NCBI GenBank assembly: GCA_949358305.1
Contig: OX442314.1
Coordinates: 28,567,118 to 28,631,117, forward strand
DNA length: 64,000 bases
Origin: Strigamia acuminata
Lineage: Eukaryota; Arthropoda; Chilopoda; Geophilomorpha; Linotaeniidae
Direction: 5' to 3'
Positions within the stretch are counted from its first letter, which is position 1, and each line of letters starts with the position of its first letter. Positions 1 to 8,957 of the stretch are shown here, one piece after another. Under the pieces are notes generated by a model, which had not been told where the DNA came from, made no database searches, and saw only the letters and a program-made list of their open reading frames with translations. Position numbers and translations under genes: made by a program.

Positions 1-530
1 TCAAAATAGGCGATGTAGCATGTTTCGGGGTGCCGTTCCAACGGCGAATCGTTTAAGGGCGAATCTGGCCATTCGGACGAATGGCGAATTTCGACCTTAT
101 TCCGTCCAAAAGCAGTCCCAATGGCAAATTTCTCCCAATTCGCCATTGGGAACGTATTTGGACCTTCTAATGACGAATTGGTAGAAATTAGCCACAGGAG
201 CGCGTCATGAATCTGCCGCGACAAGCCGACGCAAAAAAATGGTTTTGGATCAAAAAACCAGTAAGGTTAGGTTCGCGGGGGGTCAAGGGGGGGCTGCGCC
301 CCCCCTTGTTAGCCCTTCTTAGGAATTGGGAGTCGCGGTAGTTGACGCCCACAGATTCGCCATTGGAAACGCAAATAACGTTTCCAATGGCGAATTTCAA
401 TACACACGTTTCCAATGGCGAATTTGCCCAGATTCGCCATTGGAATGTCAAAATACCTTTCCAATGGCGAATTTTCAAAATTCGCCATTAGGTGATTCGC
501 CGTTGGAACGGGTACCCCATGTTTCATCAA
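1..530. repeat. Cluster of short inverted repeats with core TTCGCCATTGGAA
   Basis: About a dozen copies of a 10-13 bp core (TTCGCCATTGG or its complement CCAATGGCGAA) occur in both orientations, for example near 80, 140, 355, 387, 413, 433, 466, 482 and 496. Several neighbours are in head-to-head pairs, so the stretch could fold into hairpins. The spacing is irregular, so it is not a simple tandem satellite. The pol frame of element A runs into this cluster and takes its last codons from it. Confidence 0.8.
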
Positions 531-3351
531 TGAGAGGCGAGTCGTCCGCATCTAATGGTTCCGATGGTTCCACAGGCGCACGGCTAAGGGCATCCGCAAC
601 ACGATTCTGTGCTCCTGAACAGTAAAGAAATGTAAATTTGTACTCACTGAGGGACAAAACCCATCGTGCCAGGCGTCCTTTTGGTTCTCGCTGCTGGAAA
701 AGCCACTTTAACGACAAATGATCGCTTTCTAAATAAAAATTCATCATCTCAAGATACACACGAAATCTCTTGACCGCCCAAACCGCCGCTAAGCATTCAA
801 TCTCGGTGACGCTGTAATTCTTTTCAGCAGAATTTAATGCACGCGATGCAAAGGCGATAGGTGTTCGTTCACCTTGATCATTTAGTTGCATGAGGGCAGC
901 GCCCAAACCTGAATAGCTGGCGTCTGTTTGTAGTATGTATGGCTTGGTCCAATCTGGGAATTTTCGGTGTAGAGTTGGTTCTGCCAATCCTTTCTTGAGT
1001 GAATCAAATGCCTCTTGGTGTTGAATCGTCCAATTCCACTCAGAATCTTTTTTGAGTAAGGGGCGAAACACCTCGCATGTTTTTGAATAATTTGGGAAAA
1101 ATGACTGATAATAACCAATCATTCCTTTGAATCTTTGTAATTCTTTGATGTTGGTAGGCGCCGGAAAATATTGAATCGCCGTCACCTTGTTTGGATTTGG
1201 TTTAATATGTCCAGCCTCCACAATGTGTCCCAAAACCTCGAGCGATGTTCTGCACAATTCCGTCTTGTTGGCGTTCATGGTGAATCCCGCTTCATCCAAG
1301 GCTTGAAGAATTATTTTGAGATGTTGTACATGCTCCTCGAAAGTTTTGCTGAAAATTATCACGTCATCGAGATAAACGAACACGAACTTGTAAAGATATT
1401 TCGACAAAGTTTTGTTCATGACTCTCTGCAGAGTTGCTGGGCCATTAATGGGTCCAAACGGCATTCTCACATATTCGAAAAGTCCTCTGTGCGTAATAAA
1501 TGCGAGAAATCTCTCGTCACCTGGACGCACTCCAATCTGGTGGAAAGCTTCTCGTCCATCTATGATCGAAAACCAATTTGATCCTCCTAAATAAGAAAAT
1601 ATAATATCGATGTCGGGTAGTGAGTAGACATCTGGTAAAGTTTGAGCATTCATCGGTCTAAAATCCATGGCTGTACGCCAATCTCCAGTTTTCTTTGGAA
1701 CAACAACAGGCGCCACCGCACAATCACTTTTTGATCGACGAATAATGCCTTGCTTTAGTTTTTGGTCCAAATAAGCGTCAATTACCATCTTTTTTGCTGG
1801 GTTAACGGGTCTTACAGGCACATGAATTGGTCTAAAGTCCGGTTTTAAATTTACTTTAAACTGAGTGTTGTTGCATAATCCAACCTCCTCGCGAAATACT
1901 TTCGAAATTGGTCGAAGAGTCTGAATTAATAAACGAATTTGGGGTACCGTCAATGATGACCACAGCTGGTCGTAAATCCAATCCAGTTGCGTTGGATCAC
2001 TGCTTGGTTGATATTGTAGTACGTTAACATCCAGAGGCGGCTCCGAAATCGTCGAATGATCGTGTACTCTGGCCATGAGCGCATCTTCATCCACACGACG
2101 CAAAAGCTGTCTTCCCTGTGTGTTAAGCTGTTTCACTGTTGGTGACAATTCATAAAGGCGTCTCCGCTGTCGTCTTGCACGTCTGCGTTGGCTAAGCGTC
2201 GAAAACAATGATGAATTGAATTTTCTTGATTTTTTAATAGAATCCTTTCTTCTTGGTGACCATATTAATGACCATTGATCCCGTGCACGATTCCGAATCC
2301 TCTTGATTTGGTGCTGAGCATCGTCATTTGGATATTCAAAAATCTCTTGCGATAAAGGTCGATGTTCTAGAAGAATACAATTAATGTTGTTAATTAATAC
2401 CTTGGGCACATCCTTGGGGCTGTCCTTTGTATCATCGGGCTTCTTGATGGGAAATAAAAGAACAGATTCTGACTTATTAGCTTGTTCTAAAGTCATGAAT
2501 TGTCTTCGCTCTGGCGATCCCTTCAAATACCACTGGCACAACTCAAAGTCTGCGCACAGACCAACCGCTCTGCAGAAATCTCTTCCCAGCAGAAGGTCCT
2601 CTGATGTTTTGGGTATAATTAAACAAATGAAAGAAATAATGGCCAAAGGCGCGCGCACCGACAGTTTAACAGATCCCTTAACTGGAATTTTGTCATCGGC
2701 CGCTGTACGCACTGTTTCGTGAAGTTCGAGCAATTCCAAACCCATATTTGCTTTAAGTTTGTTAAATAACGACTCCGACATTACACATGTCTGAGCGCCT
2801 GAATCTAAAAGTGCGACAAAACTCACGTTGGCCCATGTTATTTTGATGTATGGTGCTTCTCTGTTGAAGCGATCAGTCTTCGTAATTTCGATTATTGGCT
2901 CTTCGGATTTTTGCAATTCCTCGGGCGACAAAAGAACGAAGTTTGTTTGCAACGCCTCACTCTGCGTTGTCAACGAAGTTGGTTTTTTGGGGGTTTCCTT
3001 GGCTTTCACAGACGAAAGTTGCGCTGATTGTGTTGGTTGTGGTGTTACGACACCGGGTGTTTTTGTTTTTGATTTACTTGAATCTGATTTGATTAATGTA
3101 GTTAATTTAATGTCCGTAGACGGGGTTAATGATTTGTTGTTGTCTTCTCGAACAGCAGATGGCGCCTCTGGTGTCGGAGTAGACGGTTTTGTACTTCCAT
3201 CGATGTCTGGTGATTCCTCAGTCTTCTTCTCAGTAGAGTCCTTGATGTTTGTATCCGACCCACTCTCTGGACTCATGCTTTGAGCAGGCCGCTTGCGTTT
3301 CCCGACTGACGACTCCATTCCTTGCCACAAACGGGGCACACAGGCCTCCAT
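475..3351 (-). CDS. pol: Element A pol: protease, reverse transcriptase, RNase H (no integrase)
   Basis: The 958-residue frame is a retrotransposon polyprotein. A Ser/Thr/Lys-rich N-terminal part is followed by an aspartic protease motif (LLDSGAQTC, about residue 180), reverse transcriptase with catalytic YLDD (about 660), and RNase H (LQTDASYSGLG about 809, ending in VADALSRAP). It stops some 25 residues after RNase H, where a gypsy element should continue into integrase; the last residues come from the inverted repeat cluster. It overlaps gag by about 79 bp in another frame, which suggests ribosomal frameshifting, so the first methionine need not be a real start. Without integrase this copy cannot be autonomous. 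Confidence 0.85.
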   Translation of the reverse strand: MEACVPRLWQGMESSVGKRKRPAQSMSPESGSDTNIKDSTEKKTEESPDIDGSTKPSTPTPEAPSAVREDNNKSLTPSTDIKLTTLIKSDSSKSKTKTPGVVTPQPTQSAQLSSVKAKETPKKPTSLTTQSEALQTNFVLLSPEELQKSEEPIIEITKTDRFNREAPYIKITWANVSFVALLDSGAQTCVMSESLFNKLKANMGLELLELHETVRTAADDKIPVKGSVKLSVRAPLAIISFICLIIPKTSEDLLLGRDFCRAVGLCADFELCQWYLKGSPERRQFMTLEQANKSESVLLFPIKKPDDTKDSPKDVPKVLINNINCILLEHRPLSQEIFEYPNDDAQHQIKRIRNRARDQWSLIWSPRRKDSIKKSRKFNSSLFSTLSQRRRARRQRRRLYELSPTVKQLNTQGRQLLRRVDEDALMARVHDHSTISEPPLDVNVLQYQPSSDPTQLDWIYDQLWSSLTVPQIRLLIQTLRPISKVFREEVGLCNNTQFKVNLKPDFRPIHVPVRPVNPAKKMVIDAYLDQKLKQGIIRRSKSDCAVAPVVVPKKTGDWRTAMDFRPMNAQTLPDVYSLPDIDIIFSYLGGSNWFSIIDGREAFHQIGVRPGDERFLAFITHRGLFEYVRMPFGPINGPATLQRVMNKTLSKYLYKFVFVYLDDVIIFSKTFEEHVQHLKIILQALDEAGFTMNANKTELCRTSLEVLGHIVEAGHIKPNPNKVTAIQYFPAPTNIKELQRFKGMIGYYQSFFPNYSKTCEVFRPLLKKDSEWNWTIQHQEAFDSLKKGLAEPTLHRKFPDWTKPYILQTDASYSGLGAALMQLNDQGERTPIAFASRALNSAEKNYSVTEIECLAAVWAVKRFRVYLEMMNFYLESDHLSLKWLFQQREPKGRLARWVLSLSEYKFTFLYCSGAQNRVADALSRAPVEPSEPLDADDSPLIDETWGTRSNGESPNGEF

Positions 3352-5189
3352 GATTGCCTGTCAGACATGAACCATTTGTCCGTTGGTGTTTTTCTCCACA
3401 TAGCATTCTTCGGGAGCTTTGGCTCAGAAGGCGCTTCTTTAGCTGCTGGAAAAATGACAACGTCTTTGGCACATGTGTGCTGTGTTTCCGCTCTAGGTGT
3501 TGGCGTAGTAGTCGCATTCATGACGTGGACATCAGACTTTTGTGCTGCCGCCGATGCAGACTCCTTTGGCGGGTCCCTTTTTGATTCCTCGCTGTTGGGA
3601 TCTTCTGGATCAATTGCACAAGTCGACATGTCCTCGAGCAACGCTGTTAATACTTTGTTGAATCGTGAAAAACGACCAGACCTGGACGAAGTAGATTGTT
3701 GATTTAACTTCTCCTCCTCCGTTCTGGTACGTGTGGCAGGACCCACTCCTGCGGGCAAAGGCATCTCTTGGTCCGAAACTCCGCACTGTCTGTACTCAAA
3801 AGTCCGCAACGAATCCAACTGAAGGCGATTATCGACGTCGTTGCCCATTTTGACTGCGTCGTCGATCGTCCTGATGCACCAAGAGCGCATTAATTGTACG
3901 ACCTGAGTTTGCATCATGCCCTGAACTCGTTCCCACTGCAAGCCCTTGTCCTTGTATCCAGCAATGTTTAAATAATGAATCATCTCGCTGAGGAACGACA
4001 TAGTTGATTCCCCTGGCTTTTGTTTGCGCTGAGACAACTTAACATTAGCTAAAGCTGAATTAATGGAAAATACCTGCCTGAAAATTAATTCAAAGTCCTC
4101 CCAATTGTTAGGTTTTGGAGTTAGAGCCATCCACCAACGTTGCGCTCTATTTCGAAGCGCGAGAACCACGTATACTTTCAAATATATTCCCTCCGGTGCT
4201 CCCATGGTAAACATGTGCGCATATAGCTTACCCAGGAACAAGTCCACTGTGTCGAAAGTAGCTTCATCCGGGTTGAAGTATGGAATTTTTTCAACTTTAA
4301 GTTTATACCTTCCAACCTGAGCGGCTTGACGCTGATCCTCCGACTCCAACGAGAGTTGAGATCTCGTGTGAGGGTGTTGTCTTGAGGCGCTGAGTGGTAT
4401 GCCTTGACTACCTCTTTGAGCGGAATCCGGGTCAGGATTTGTTGGTGGGTCCCGTGGAACATTGAAAGTCGTGTCTCCCTGTTGTGAATGTTGTTGGCGT
4501 CGTCTCGGAGAATAAGAGCCAGTGCGTCGGGGTTCTGACGCACGTCCAGTATCTCCAAAAGAAAAATCGGCTCCCCGAGTTTCTTCTTGACCACGACGTG
4601 TGGCCCCTGAACCTGCTTCTGGTGCTGGTGGTTCAGGTCGAGTTTGCTCGTTGTGCGAGTGGATAAACTCCTCCACTCTGTCGTTCAGCTCGCGCCTAAT
4701 TTGCCTCATTGATTCGAGCAACTCCTGGCGAAGTTCGTGTTGTAACTCCCTTCTATCCTCTCGTAATACTCTCATCAATGCTTCCATCGACAATGCAGGT
4801 GGATTCCTTCGATGTTGTTGTGGTTCCGGTTGCATAAACGTAGGTTGGTAAGGAGGCGGCGGTCCTCGTTGAATTTCTTCTCGAACCGCCCGCATCCCGT
4901 CCACAACTCGTCTTCTCTCCATGAGTGAGTCCTGCAAATGGCGTCTATTTTCCTCCCATTGTTCTCGTGCCGCAGCCGCTTCCTGTTCATGTTGGAGTTG
5001 ATCCGCTTCCATTTGGGCGTATGTCCTCCAAGGATTGGAAAATGGTACGTCTGTAGAAATTGGTTGTACTAGTAGATCTTGTTGTTGGTCTGGCTCATGG
5101 ATAGGTGAGTCTGGAAGTGGCAAAGTATGCGCTAGTTCGGCGTCTACGTCCGAAACACTGGACTCTGACAGAGCGTCGCGTGAAGCCAT
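3273..5189 (-). CDS. gag: Element A gag
   Basis: The 638-residue protein lies just inside the 5' LTR and ahead of pol. The N-terminal third is rich in Gln, Glu and Arg and looks coiled-coil (about residues 55-110 and 140-175). A retrotransposon gag domain follows at about 290-440, recognisable by the tryptophan-rich core (AQRWWMAL, then NWEDFELIF). The C-terminus has a CPVCGKEW element that could be half of a zinc finger, but no full CCHC knuckle was found. The reading frame is intact. Confidence 0.8.
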   Translation of the reverse strand: MASRDALSESSVSDVDAELAHTLPLPDSPIHEPDQQQDLLVQPISTDVPFSNPWRTYAQMEADQLQHEQEAAAAREQWEENRRHLQDSLMERRRVVDGMRAVREEIQRGPPPPYQPTFMQPEPQQHRRNPPALSMEALMRVLREDRRELQHELRQELLESMRQIRRELNDRVEEFIHSHNEQTRPEPPAPEAGSGATRRGQEETRGADFSFGDTGRASEPRRTGSYSPRRRQQHSQQGDTTFNVPRDPPTNPDPDSAQRGSQGIPLSASRQHPHTRSQLSLESEDQRQAAQVGRYKLKVEKIPYFNPDEATFDTVDLFLGKLYAHMFTMGAPEGIYLKVYVVLALRNRAQRWWMALTPKPNNWEDFELIFRQVFSINSALANVKLSQRKQKPGESTMSFLSEMIHYLNIAGYKDKGLQWERVQGMMQTQVVQLMRSWCIRTIDDAVKMGNDVDNRLQLDSLRTFEYRQCGVSDQEMPLPAGVGPATRTRTEEEKLNQQSTSSRSGRFSRFNKVLTALLEDMSTCAIDPEDPNSEESKRDPPKESASAAAQKSDVHVMNATTTPTPRAETQHTCAKDVVIFPAAKEAPSEPKLPKNAMWRKTPTDKWFMSDRQSWRPVCPVCGKEWSRQSGNASGLLKA

Positions 5190-5317
5190 GTTGAAATAAT
5201 AATATGTGTGCCGGCAAAAATAAGTAATTAATTAAATAAATATAACGACCTATACTTGCGTAGTCTTCACTGAAGAAAATGGTGGTTTGTGTTCTCTTAG
5301 AACACGTTTCGAGTTGA

Positions 5318-5335
5318 ATCCTGTCTAGCTCGCCA
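5318..5335 (-). other. Element A primer-binding site (probable)
   Basis: The minus strand reads TGGCGAGCTAGACAGGAT four bases inside the LTR edge, the usual place and TGG start of an LTR-element primer site. I did not assign the tRNA. Confidence 0.55.
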
Positions 5336-5339
5336 AGAT

Positions 5340-6369
5340 TGTCACGTCGTAGTCGACTTTTTAACAATGGTTTCGGAAATTTGAGAATTTCCAGGGATTG
5401 TAATAACCAGAAAATTTAGGTTCGCAGGCGCTGCAACTCTTAAAACTTTGCCGGGGGTGGTAGCTAGGTTAAGACAGCGTCTATTCGTGAAATCTGTATT
5501 TTTATGGGTGCAGGATTCAATTCGGGCGCCATACAAAATGGCGAACGTTGATACTTCGAATTTAAGACCAAAATATCGCTCTTCACTAGGGAAAATGTCG
5601 TCATATGCTAGGCGTACTTACGAAGAGTATATTTCTTCTCCTGGACACGCGCAAACGTTGGGTGAACGCGCAAACAGGTACCAAACCGCAGACAACGTCG
5701 TCGAACCGTCGATAATGAAATGAATACGCAATTGAGACGAGTATGAGTTCAAAATGTCTAGGCTGAGGAGGAAGTCACAGTCGTGGCATAAAATGTATTG
5801 ACGAATTAAGACCGTCGAATACGCCGCTTTTCCAGTAATTTGTACGCAAATAAAGGTTGTGGTTAGATAGCCAACCATGAGAATTCGGGCTGCATAATGA
5901 CCGTATGCGTTGAGACGCAACATAAATCGCACTTGGAAATCTTCCTAGTTAAGACAGGAGATGTTGACTAGTCGAAGGCGAAAATTATTCTCTCTGTCGA
6001 AAATGTCTTGACAGAACAAGTCACCTCTGATCACATGTCAAAGGCCAAGTCAATTCCCAATGGGGACCGAGCAGAAAACAGGCGATCAGGGGTGAAATAT
6101 GCAAATTTAGAGCGCGATTATATCAACTTATTGCAGAATTCTCATGAATTGTCTGGATGGGGTGATTAAAACCAGGCCAAATTAAAGATAAACATCAAAA
6201 ATAAGGAAAATAATATAAAATAAAATAATAAATTTGGATTTGGGAAAAACAAAATAATTAAAGGAAACTGGAACAATTTCTCAATAATATTGGGAAAAAT
6301 TTAAAGGAAAGGCGCAAAATGCGCTTAAAATTTTGAAAATTATTACTGTCTAAAGTCAGGACCGTGACA
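5340..6369 (-). repeat. Element A 5' LTR
   Basis: It runs from TGTCACG to CCGTGACA, giving the inverted ends TGTCAC..GTGACA. The same ends and much internal sequence recur at 54620-55640 as a solo LTR with a 4-bp target duplication, which fixes the boundaries. Confidence 0.85.
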
Positions 6370-6754
6370 AACTATTGAGGCAACCAAGCTAATCCTCAAT
6401 TAGGACACATTATTGGGTCATACTTGTAAGTAGAAGAGAGGAAACACAAAAGAAAGGAAATAATTTATTTTGGAAATACATTCCACATGATAGGATTACC
6501 GAAATATCGGCCGATAGCCGATACCGATATCGGTATCGGTCAAAGTCTAGGAGAAAGCACTCTTTTAGATTGAACAAGAAAGGATCACAAAAGGATACTG
6601 TTGCAGTGTACGGGCTTCCCTTGTCAATTTCAAAATGGCCACCACACAAGTTAGATAAGGGACAAATAAACTTCCAATTTCTCTAATGATTGCAGATGAA
6701 GCATTCAAACCCAAAAGTAAGCATTTTTCTAATTTTACTACAATGCATACATAC
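6370..6754. other. Channel copy 1 intron (between exons k and d), residual part
   Basis: No gene is seen. The stretch is close to 37271-37655 of copy 2 and holds a short stretch of alternating CCGATA/TATCGG repeats near 6508-6540. Open frames here are not supported as exons. Confidence 0.6.
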
Positions 6755-6856
6755 ATTAACAAATGTAAATTGCATTATTGAAGAAGTAGACTGCATGAGG
6801 TTCCGCTGACTCGTAAGAATAGATTCTATCTTCGCTCCAGGTGGCCGCACATACAA
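6755..6856 (-). pseudogene. Channel copy 1 exon k (domain 2 ectodomain)
   Basis: This 102-bp block, phase 0 at both ends, has a CAG acceptor and a GTATGT donor. It matches exon k of copies 2 and 3 and is open (34 codons, starting LYVRPPGAKIES). Confidence 0.65.
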
Positions 6857-6948
6857 CTGAGGAGATAAAAATATCGATCAGATTCTACTCTCAACAAACA
6901 TCAGAAAATGTTGACAGAGAGGCTAATAAACAGTGCACGTGCACCTAC

Positions 6949-7037
6949 CTGCCACAAACCATGAGAACATGTGATGTCTTTATTTTTTATAAAGCTTAAC
7001 AAAACTGCTGACGCGGATCCAGCAAACTTCATTGGCT
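6949..7037 (-). pseudogene. Channel copy 1 exon j (domain 2 ectodomain)
   Basis: The 89-bp block has a TAG acceptor and GTAGGT donor and encodes 29 codons plus two bases, ending CSHGLWQ. It is colinear with copies 2 and 3. Confidence 0.65.
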
Positions 7038-7093
7038 CTAAAATGAATTAATAACTCACGTAATTTTAATATTTATTTAAATTCTTGTAATAC

Positions 7094-7178
7094 TTAGTTC
7101 GAACTCGAAGCATGTTCCCGAATGCATGTTTACATCATGCCTACTGAAGGTATCGTTTTTTTTCCTCAACCCAGCTCC
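7094..7178 (-). pseudogene. Channel copy 1 exon i (domain 2 ectodomain)
   Basis: The 85-bp block encodes the segment ending GTCFEFEL, the G-x-C-F-x-F motif found after TM1 in DEG/ENaC subunits. The donor is GTATTA, and the acceptor has changed to AAG. Confidence 0.65.
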
Positions 7179-7240
7179 CTTATGAAAGATTAAATAATTA
7201 TACGTCAGAAATAAACGAGACAACAAGAAAAAACAACTAC

Positions 7241-7901
7241 GTTCAGTACTGCATCCACGACGTATTCATCAAATCTCGGTTTCTGGTTTTTCCAAACCTT
7301 TTCGAGTGATGGTTTTTTATCACTCTTCATTAGATCAATAAAATGAACTTCGCACTGGTGTTTTTTAATCTGCTTTGCATATTTTTTCGTGTACGCTGCC
7401 GTTAAAAGGCCTTCAGTGCAGGCAATTACATTAGGCATGTAAATTGTGTCGTTTTCGTGAACTGTAACGACTGTTTTGGTCGGTTCGCTGTAGTAAAACT
7501 GGATTTTAGTTGCGACGACATACGATGCAATTACAGCACCTGCAAACAGAACGGTGTATTGCACATAACGAGTGGTTTTTGATTTATATGCAATAATTTT
7601 TTTGTTTTTTCCCTCCAGCTTTCCGTGAATCTTCACTATTTTGCTCGCAATTTTTTTCGTCGACGGCCTTCTTTTAACGCTCTCAAATAGCCGCTTAGCA
7701 ATCCATCGAATTACAGCCAATAAAGACAACAAGGACAAGCCCAATGCAAATCCCAAATTTCCACCTAAGTCCACCAAAAGTGCAATTTCGTCATAGAGAT
7801 ATTTTTCAGTTAGGACGACGTATGTCGCATCATTTTGCTTCATTTTGGTAATTACTATATTTTCATCCGTTAATTTCTCCACAACGAGGTGGTAATGATA
7901 T
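7241..7901 (-). pseudogene. Channel copy 1 exon h, distal part (TM2 of domain 1, linker, TM1 of domain 2)
   Basis: This is the 3' 661 bp of the linker exon. It encodes TM2 with the GLS motif, the basic linker, TM1 of domain 2 and the first part of its ectodomain. The exon is cut at 7901/7902 by element B; the missing start lies at 21410-21569. Removing one copy of the ATAT duplication gives the same 817-bp length as copies 2 and 3. Confidence 0.85.
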
Positions 7902-8921
7902 TGTCGCGCTCAACTCTAACCGTCGCTAACTCGTGGGTTGATTACTTAATTCGACTAACTCACTACCGCTTTGCTCAAGCGGTTTACCCAAAGAAATGAT
8001 TACACAGATATAAAAGGTAAAATATAATATAGATTTATTCTGTGGGACAATGTACAGATATATCTTATATATATATATATATAAAAGGTAGGTAAAAGGT
8101 AAATCGGAATGGGTGAAGGGAAATGGAAAGGTAAAGGTATGATGAAAGCTGGCTGGAATCGGCGAGGTCGTCTGTTGTCTCGGTCGTGTCCAAGATGGCG
8201 TCCTCGTTGTGGCAACGTGGTGTCGTCTTGGGCCGGCGTGGCAATATGGCGTCCTCGGCTCGTCTCTGGCTGGTCCTTCGGGCTCACGCTGGTCGGGCGC
8301 GAGTGAATGCTTAGTTAAAAGGCTTACTTCGGGCTGTTGTCTAGGTTTTTGTGTGGTGTCCGGCGATCACACAGCGGCGGACTCTTCTGGCTCCCGGCGG
8401 TCACACAGCGGCGGGAACGCTCGTCGTGGTTTTACTGCAGTTTAGGCTTGTGCGACCGTTTGTCTGCACAACTCGCTAAACTGGAGTGGTTTTTACTATT
8501 TCTAGCTGGTGTGCTAAAATAGTGTGGTAATCTTATCTCGCAGGTTACTCTGCGGAGTTTGACACTGACCAAACGTACTCACGGTAAATTGTCCTTTGTC
8601 CTTGGTCAATCCCAGTATATTTACTTGGGCCTGATCTTGTAGGACGACGGGTTTTACGTGTGTTTCTCGTTTGATGGTTGTGTTGGTTCTGCCCGCTCAG
8701 TGCAAGGCACATTCCTTTGCACAAAGCGGGGTTGACAGGTGACCGGAATCACCCAATGGTGGGGTGGACGAGCCATCCCCACTCCCTCAGGGCAGACGCC
8801 TGTCCATTGACTAGATGTCAATGCACTGAGGGAAGGGAGACGCGCTTGCGGCTCCCCTTACACCCGAAACGAGGTCACGAGAGAAACTCTTCGTTGACCC
8901 CGGTCCAGTCGGGTCACAACA
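7902..8921 (-). repeat. Element B 3' LTR
   Basis: It starts TGTCGCGCTC and ends GGGTCACAACA on the plus strand (TG..CA ends). It carries an AT microsatellite near 8067-8082, one unit shorter than in the other LTR. Small ORFs inside are not genes; they recur unchanged in the other LTR. Confidence 0.92.
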
Positions 8922-8940
8922 CTTCCCCCTCCGAGCTCAG
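8922..8940 (-). other. Element B polypurine tract
   Basis: Directly inside the 3' LTR the minus strand reads GAGCTCGGAGGGGGAAG, the expected purine tract for plus-strand priming. Confidence 0.7.
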
Positions 8941-8957
8941 ACCGTGGGGCTGAGCGA

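Larger units (their letters stand above)
1..6369 (-). mobile_element. Element A: Ty3/gypsy-type LTR retrotransposon, 3' part missing
   Basis: On the minus strand the order is 5' LTR (6369-5340), primer site, gag and pol up to RNase H. Integrase and the 3' LTR are not seen; the inverted repeat cluster occupies that place up to the window edge. The right edge meets sequence (aactattgaggcaacc) that occurs again at about 37271 in channel copy 2, so the element sits in the intron between exons k and d of channel copy 1. A solo LTR of the same family lies at 54620-55640. It is either a truncated element or one rearranged through the repeat cluster. Confidence 0.8.

Noticed and set aside
1-530. CRISPR-like array
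   Set aside because: The repeats are short, occur in both orientations at irregular spacing, and the context is a eukaryotic retrotransposon.
6410-6762. ORFs repeated in copies 1 and 2 (CDPFLFNLKECF and YLTCVVAILKLT)
   Set aside because: They lie in the intron after exon k, are not flanked by matching splice sites, and show no family motif.
8109-8953. Small ORFs in the element B LTR
   Set aside because: They lie in the LTR and occur unchanged in the other LTR at 20597-21501; no protein family is recognisable.
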